64,000 nucleotides of DNA from Parastagonospora avenae f. sp. tritici 18332-5 (lineage: Eukaryota > Ascomycota > Dothideomycetes > Pleosporales > Phaeosphaeriaceae): the NCBI GenBank assembly GCA_022559985.1, contig JAFJTR010000097.1, positions 1 to 64,000 on the forward strand, read 5' to 3'. Position 1 is the first letter of the stretch, and each line of letters opens with the position of its first letter. The notes below the pieces were generated by a model. That model made no database searches, was not told the DNA's origin, and was given only the letters and a program-made list of their open reading frames with translations. Shown in pieces: positions 59,298-64,000 of the stretch. The translations under genes and the position numbers were made by a program.

Positions 59298-60269
59298 ATG
59301 GTTCCCAACATCCTCAACGCCGCCACTGGCCTCCTCGCCTTCGCCGCAGTTGGCACTGCTCAGTGCAACCTTCCATCGTCGTACAAGTGGACGTCGTCTG
59401 GTGTTTTAACCACCCCCAAGAATGGCTGGGCTTCGCTGAAGGACTTCTCCGTTACCAGCTACAACGGCAAGAAGCTCATCTACGGTTCCAACTACAACGG
59501 CAAGAGCTATGGTTCCATGGTCTTTGGCGGTGTCAGCGACTTCTCCCAATTGTCCGGAGCAGCCCAGACCGCCACCAGCTTCAACGCTGTAGCCCCCACC
59601 GTCTTCTACTTTGCTCCCAAGAAGGTCTGGGTTCTTGCGTACCAGTGGGGTCCTACCACCTTCACTTACCGCACCTCAACCGACCCCTCCAACGCAAACT
59701 CATGGGGAGCGGCCCAGCCCCTCTTCTCCGGAAAGATCACTGGGTCTGACACCGGTGCCATTGACCAGACTGTTATTGGTGACGCCAACAACATGTACCT
59801 GTTCTTCGCCGGCGACAACGGCAAGATCTACCGTGCTTCAATGCCCAAGGGCAACTTCCCCGGCAACTTCGGTACTGCCTCCACCGTCGTCATGTCCGAC
59901 ACCAAGAACAACCTCTTCGAGGCTGTCCAGGTCTACACACTTAAGGGCCAACAGAAATACCTTATGATCGTCGAGTCCATCGGCTCCCAGGGACGTTACT
60001 TCCGCTCCTACACCGCCACTAGCCTCGGCGGATCCTGGACTCCCCAGGCTACCAGCGAGCAGAACCCCTTCGCCGGCAAGGCAAACAGCGGCGCCACCTG
60101 GACCAATGACATCTCCCACGGTGACCTTTACCGTGAGAACAACGACGAGACCATGACCGTCGACCCTTGCAACCTGCAGCTGTTTTACCAGGGTCGCGAC
60201 CCCAAGAACCAGCCCTCCGACTACAACGCGCTTCCTTACCGCCCTGGTGTCCTTACGCTCAAGAAGTAG
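59298..60269 (+). CDS. Secreted alpha-L-arabinofuranosidase, glycoside hydrolase family GH62
   Basis: Removes arabinofuranose side chains from arabinoxylan outside the cell. The single exon encodes 323 residues with a signal peptide (MVPNILNAATGLLAFAAVGT). The catalytic domain starts immediately (NLPSSYKWTSSGVLTTPKNGWASLKDFS), with the Asp of LKDFS as probable general base and the Glu in LFEAVQVYTLKG as probable acid. WGPTTFTYRTSTDPSNANSW, SDTGAIDQTVIGDANNMYLF and NDISHGDLYRENNDETMTVD are GH62 signatures. There is no carbohydrate-binding module. Codon use is strongly C-ending, as in highly expressed secreted enzymes. The GH93 gene 1.2 kb downstream points the same way, and both target arabinose polymers. 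Confidence 0.95.
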   Translation: MVPNILNAATGLLAFAAVGTAQCNLPSSYKWTSSGVLTTPKNGWASLKDFSVTSYNGKKLIYGSNYNGKSYGSMVFGGVSDFSQLSGAAQTATSFNAVAPTVFYFAPKKVWVLAYQWGPTTFTYRTSTDPSNANSWGAAQPLFSGKITGSDTGAIDQTVIGDANNMYLFFAGDNGKIYRASMPKGNFPGNFGTASTVVMSDTKNNLFEAVQVYTLKGQQKYLMIVESIGSQGRYFRSYTATSLGGSWTPQATSEQNPFAGKANSGATWTNDISHGDLYRENNDETMTVDPCNLQLFYQGRDPKNQPSDYNALPYRPGVLTLKK

Positions 60270-61446
60270 AGCGTTCGCATCGTCTTCCTGGTCGAGAAAA
60301 GTGCTCCAGAGCCAGAGGCTTGGTGTGCGGGAGTGTCGACGCTCTCAACAAAGCTCTTTTCCTATATCTTTTCTATGCGGTGAGAAAGTGTGGTGGTAGT
60401 CGCTCCTTTCAACCTGCTCTGTAAATATTTTACCCTCTAGTGGGTTTGCCGTTTTGTCAAACTTGCAATAAATACTTTTGTCCTGTCTAACACAAATTTG
60501 CACCAAATCATGACTTGCGGTGCTTTGATTTTCGATGTTTCGCTCTGAGACTCCGGCGTTCGTTGAGTCAAGCATTTTGCGGCTAATATCGTACCAGGAA
60601 GAGCATCACGAGCGCCTAATATCAACTTCGAAGCCGGAGAGCCCGCCAAAAAAGTAACAAACATGACGATGGCCAAGCTGAATATGTATTGGCAATCACA
60701 AGATTCATGCGACGAGGTATGTCTCCACAATGCAAAGCCTCACGAAGCTGGGCGTTGACGGAAAGCGCAAATACTATCGTTTATTATTGAGCAGTCAGGA
60801 TCTTGATTTTCTTGTGAGTAGGAGATTCGTCGATGCAGTTGACTTTTAGTAGATGCATTCAAAAAAAATCCCGCTTAAGGGCGGCTTCCTTCCGCAACGC
60901 TGCAGCATCGCTTGTGGCGCCATCAACCAACACCAAGCATCCCATCTCCATCTATTCCATGGAGTCGTAGTATTGATTTCGCCGCAACGGAAAGTCTACG
61001 ATGTCACGCACGTGGTGAGATTCTTCGCACCTCCCTTCTTCAGCACGCACTTCCGTGCCTCGGTACAGCGATGACGCCTGTCCACCGGCAAAACTTCAAC
61101 CAAAGCTACCTAGCCTTAACACTTCGGCGTATTATTACCCCAGGAAAAGGCGCGTTGCCACTCCCCACACCCACTGGGGGAACATCTGCACTCCACAATT
61201 CTTCCGGCACTTTCGCTTTCCCCGCATGTGACAGGCACGGCGAACGCCCAAAATCGGTGCACTTCGGGCTTGGGTCACGGGCTTACATGTCATTGAAGCA
61301 AGTTTGGACGCCGGTTGAAGCTTACGACCGAAGATCTATGAATGACAAGGTAGACGGATCCTTGGTTTGGAGGTTTGTTTATATACGACGCGGTTTCGCT
61401 GATCTTTGGGAAATCATCTTGTACGATCTACAGGGCGAGTTCCACG
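60270..61446. other. Intergenic region with the GH93 promoter
   Basis: This 1.2-kb stretch contains no supported gene. TTTATATA at 61378-61385, 62 bp before the GH93 ATG, is a good TATA box. CTGGGG at 61174-61179 fits the CreA consensus. Open frames within are broken or lack motifs. Confidence 0.5.
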
Positions 61447-62574
61447 ATGCTTCTCTCTACCCTTGTTCTGTCTCTGATCTCTGTGGTCTCTGCGCTGCCA
61501 CAGCAGCACCAGGTCCAGCCTACCTTTTCACAGAAGGTCATCTTCACACCTCCTTCGGACTATACTGACCCACGTGTGCTCTACGCTCGCTCTGCACAGC
61601 TTGCGGATGGCACTCTCTTGGCAACATGGGAGAACTACAGCCCTGAACCGCCCAAGGTCTGGTTCCCTATCTTTCAATCGAAAGATGGTGGCAACACATG
61701 GTCGGAGCTGTCTCGTGTCCAGGATACACAGCAAAACTGGGGTCTTCGGTACCAGCCCTTCCTGTATGTCCTCGAGAACGATTTCCCCGGATACGCAAAG
61801 GGCACCGTGTTGCTAGCCGGCTCTTCCATCCCCACCGATCTCTCCCAGACACAGATCGAACTCTACGCTTCCAAGGACTCAGGCGCGACCTGGGAGTTTG
61901 TTTCTCACTTGGCTGCTGGAGGCGAGGCACGACCGAACAACGGCCTGACACCCGTTTGGGAGCCCTTCCTGATGGAGTACAAGGGCACTCTGATACACTA
62001 CTACTCGGACCAGCGTGACAACGCGACCCATGGACAAAAGATGGTGCATCAGACTTCCTCGGACTTGAAGACCTGGGGCCCTGTCATCGACGACGTCGCA
62101 TATCCCACATACACCGACCGCCCAGGCATGCCCACAGTCGCACTCCTGCCCAACGGCAAGTACATCATGTCCTACGAGTACGGCGGCGGCCCAGCTATCC
62201 CCAACAGCTACCAGTTCCCCGTGTACTACAAGATCGTCGACGACCCCGAGCAATTCGGCCCCGCAACTGGCATTTCGCTCAGGGCTACCGATGGCACTAT
62301 TCCCTCTGGCTCACCGTACGTTGTCTGGTCATCCGTCGGTGGTGCGAATGGAACCATTATTGTTTCTGCGCACAGCGGTGGCGATATCTTCATCAATAAG
62401 GGCCTTGGTGAGGGACCGTGGGTCAAGGTCGCTACGCCCGAGAGGAGCCATTACACCAGGCACTTGAGGGTGTTGGCGGACCCGACCAAGCTGCTTATCA
62501 TGGGTGGCGGACAGTTGCCGCCTAGCACCACGAACAAGGTGCAGTTCAGTGTGATGGATATCAGCAACTTGTAG
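61447..62574 (+). CDS. Secreted exo-alpha-1,5-L-arabinanase, glycoside hydrolase family GH93
   Basis: Releases arabinobiose from the non-reducing end of arabinan. The single exon encodes 375 residues from the ATG at 61447 (MLLSTLVLSLISVVSALPQQ, a signal peptide). The six-bladed beta-propeller shows sialidase-type Asp-box repeats (SKDGGNTWSEL, SKDSGATWEFV). The GH93 blocks IFTPPSDYTDPRVLYARSAQ, ATWENYSPEPPKVWFPI, GLRYQPFLYVLENDF and MPTVALLPNGKYIMSYEYGG are present. The glutamates in VWEPFLMEYKG and SYEYGG are the likely catalytic pair. Neuraminidase is the main alternative, but the blocks match GH93 better. It sits between GH62 and AA9 genes, consistent with plant cell-wall degradation. Confidence 0.93.
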   Translation: MLLSTLVLSLISVVSALPQQHQVQPTFSQKVIFTPPSDYTDPRVLYARSAQLADGTLLATWENYSPEPPKVWFPIFQSKDGGNTWSELSRVQDTQQNWGLRYQPFLYVLENDFPGYAKGTVLLAGSSIPTDLSQTQIELYASKDSGATWEFVSHLAAGGEARPNNGLTPVWEPFLMEYKGTLIHYYSDQRDNATHGQKMVHQTSSDLKTWGPVIDDVAYPTYTDRPGMPTVALLPNGKYIMSYEYGGGPAIPNSYQFPVYYKIVDDPEQFGPATGISLRATDGTIPSGSPYVVWSSVGGANGTIIVSAHSGGDIFINKGLGEGPWVKVATPERSHYTRHLRVLADPTKLLIMGGGQLPPSTTNKVQFSVMDISNL

Positions 62575-62988
62575 GAGGATGTTGAGTCCGTGTAAAATAT
62601 AGCGAATTACCGAGGAAACTGTAATGATACACGAATGATATAAACAACATGAAAGACATGCTTCGATCCTGCCCTCGTATTTCGCCCCGGTGGCGTCCTG
62701 GTCAAGAAATGCGTTTGTTGTTCTTGTTAGGATGTTCTCACTCTAACTGCAGGTCATAGGGAGTATACAACATCGGATTTCCTGGAGCACATCGACGATC
62801 ATAATCATATGCACATCACAGACACAGCAAGAGTAAGCAGTTTTGAAGATCATGCAACTCATCGTCGCAAAGCGCGGTCTTCGGACCAAAGTGTTATGTT
62901 ACAAAGAATGGTGTGATATATACACTAAGAATAGAAAATGTCGTCTCCAACGAACACAAAGAACAAAACGTCGTTTCTCGTATTTCGC
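62575..62988. other. Convergent intergenic region
   Basis: This 414-bp stretch between the GH93 and AA9 stop codons shows no gene. Confidence 0.5.
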
Positions 62989-64000
62989 TTAAGCGAATGC
63001 GCGGGCATGACGGCGGGCCTTGGAAGAGGCCTTGCTCTCGAGCCAAGAGATGAAGGTCTCAATGGTGAACTCCTTTGGGAGCGCGCCGGAGGACTCGCCG
63101 CCGCCGTTAGAAGGAGCAGGCGAGGGCGAGGCAGCGGGCGCGGATGGGGTGGAGGGCTTCTCAGCCTCTGGGGTAGCGGGAGCGGCGGAAGGAGAAGGAG
63201 AGGGAGATGCCGACGGAGAAGCTGAAGGGGTGCTGGAGGGCTTGGAAGGAGTGGAAGGAGTGGTCCCAGAGCCAGAGCCAGAGCCGGCGCCCATCATAGG
63301 TGGGCCAGGGAGAGGGTACACGATGGGCGACTTGTAGGGGTCGAAGAGGATACCGGCACCGTCAGCCTTGTAGAGCGAAGTACCGACAACACCCTCGGGG
63401 AGGTTGGTTCCGGAGCCGGTGACCTCGATGTTCAAGCACTGAGGGTAGGCCTGGGCGCCGTTGGCGTTGCCGCCGCCGTGCAGAGCGATGATCTCATGGC
63501 GGAAGACGTACTTGCCAGCCTTGAGGTCAGATGGGATAGTTACAGGCCATGTGAAGTTTTGGCTAATCAACTTGATGGCAGCCCACTCGCCGTTCTCGTA
63601 ACCGTTGGCCTGGATCTTGGTCCACTTGAGCTCCTCCTTGTTGACCGAGGCGAGGTCACCAGTGTAGGGAGCGACGTATGTCAGGACGGGGCCGATGTGA
63701 GATTCGGGCCATGTGTTCCAGTGGAAGTCGATTACACCGCCGGCAGGGACCTTGGCCATCGTGTCTTCGGAGCCATCGGGGCTGCCCTTCTTGTGGCAGA
63801 TGATGTCGGCGGTGTTGAAGGAGTTGGGTTCGACGAAGCCAGAGTCAAGGTTCTCGGCGTACCAACCAATGTGCTTGGGGGTAGCACCGTTGCTTTGCTT
63901 GGCGTAGTAGTAGTCGAGCAGGAAGCCTTGGGAAAAGGCACCGTCGATTGTGACACCGGTGGTGATACCGTGGGCAGATACAGTAGCTGCAAGGGCAGCG
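62989..64000 (-). CDS. AA9 lytic polysaccharide monooxygenase, 5' end cut by the window
   Basis: Copper-dependent oxidative cleavage of cellulose, secreted. The frame is open from the stop at 62989 to the window edge (336 residues visible); the start codon lies beyond 64000. The end of a signal peptide (AALAATVSA) is followed by histidine (HGITTGVTIDG), which would be the N-terminal copper ligand of the mature enzyme. The second histidine is in ESHIGPVLTYVAPY or RHEIIALHGGG, and the axial tyrosine is in AQAYPQCLNIEV, as in AA9. The catalytic domain is followed by a proline/serine-rich linker of about 60 residues and a short C-terminal segment (LPKEFTIETFISWLESK) ending in a basic tail, instead of a CBM1 cellulose-binding module. 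No intron is visible in the part present. Confidence 0.93.
   Translation of the reverse strand, partial: AALAATVSAHGITTGVTIDGAFSQGFLLDYYYAKQSNGATPKHIGWYAENLDSGFVEPNSFNTADIICHKKGSPDGSEDTMAKVPAGGVIDFHWNTWPESHIGPVLTYVAPYTGDLASVNKEELKWTKIQANGYENGEWAAIKLISQNFTWPVTIPSDLKAGKYVFRHEIIALHGGGNANGAQAYPQCLNIEVTGSGTNLPEGVVGTSLYKADGAGILFDPYKSPIVYPLPGPPMMGAGSGSGSGTTPSTPSKPSSTPSASPSASPSPSPSAAPATPEAEKPSTPSAPAASPSPAPSNGGGESSGALPKEFTIETFISWLESKASSKARRHARAFA

Overview
The window reads as nuclear DNA of a filamentous ascomycete (Pezizomycotina), most likely a dothideomycete of the Pleosporales type. The basis is many short introns (about 47-60 bp, GT..AG, with CTAAC/CTGAC-like branch sites), a plant-cell-wall-degrading gene set (GH62, GH93, AA9), HET and RING-like accessory genes, and protein families that look closest to that class. 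The taxonomic call is inference; no rRNA or marker gene is present.

Layout. 1-3.5 kb: a polypyrimidine/poly-C start, no intact gene, and one protein-like relic resembling the C-terminus of fungal lysine 2,3-aminomutase-like proteins. 3.6-8.8 kb: two convergent DNA-repair genes, a class I photolyase (+) and SLX4 (-). 8.8-23.5 kb: about 14.6 kb without a convincing complete gene, but with a (CAT)10 microsatellite, diverged tandem duplications (12.5 kb, 14.3-15.1 kb) and one spliced coding-like fragment (18.45-18.81 kb). 23.5-28.4 kb: lineage-specific-looking genes, namely two neighbouring RING-like genes, a cysteine-rich single-pass membrane protein, a small secreted cysteine-rich protein and a frame-broken small gene.

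28.7-48.9 kb is a compact housekeeping block: a prolyl-4-hydroxylase-like dioxygenase (-), an M28B peptidase of the NAALADase type (-), 5-oxoprolinase (-), an amino-acid transporter (+), the RNA polymerase II CTD phosphatase SSU72 (-), an NBP2-like SH3 adaptor (+), an alpha/beta-hydrolase/tyrosine-phosphatase fusion (-) and a small membrane protein (-). The peptidase, 5-oxoprolinase and transporter all deal with glutamate, peptide or amino-acid recycling, but nothing shows co-regulation.

50.5-57.9 kb: a dihydroxy-acid dehydratase without a visible mitochondrial presequence and with an 8-nt microexon (+); ribosomal protein S19 with a 5-nt microexon (-); divergently from it a HET-domain gene broken by one in-frame TGA (+); and a histidine-phosphatase gene of the SHB17 type (+). 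59.3-64 kb: three secreted carbohydrate-active enzymes, GH62 arabinofuranosidase (+), GH93 exo-arabinanase (+) and an AA9 lytic polysaccharide monooxygenase (-) that runs off the window end. Together they would remove arabinose side chains and cleave arabinan and cellulose in plant cell walls.

Splice sites were placed by eye from GT/AG, branch site, reading phase and conserved protein motifs. For all multi-exon genes given with exon coordinates the summed length is a multiple of three.
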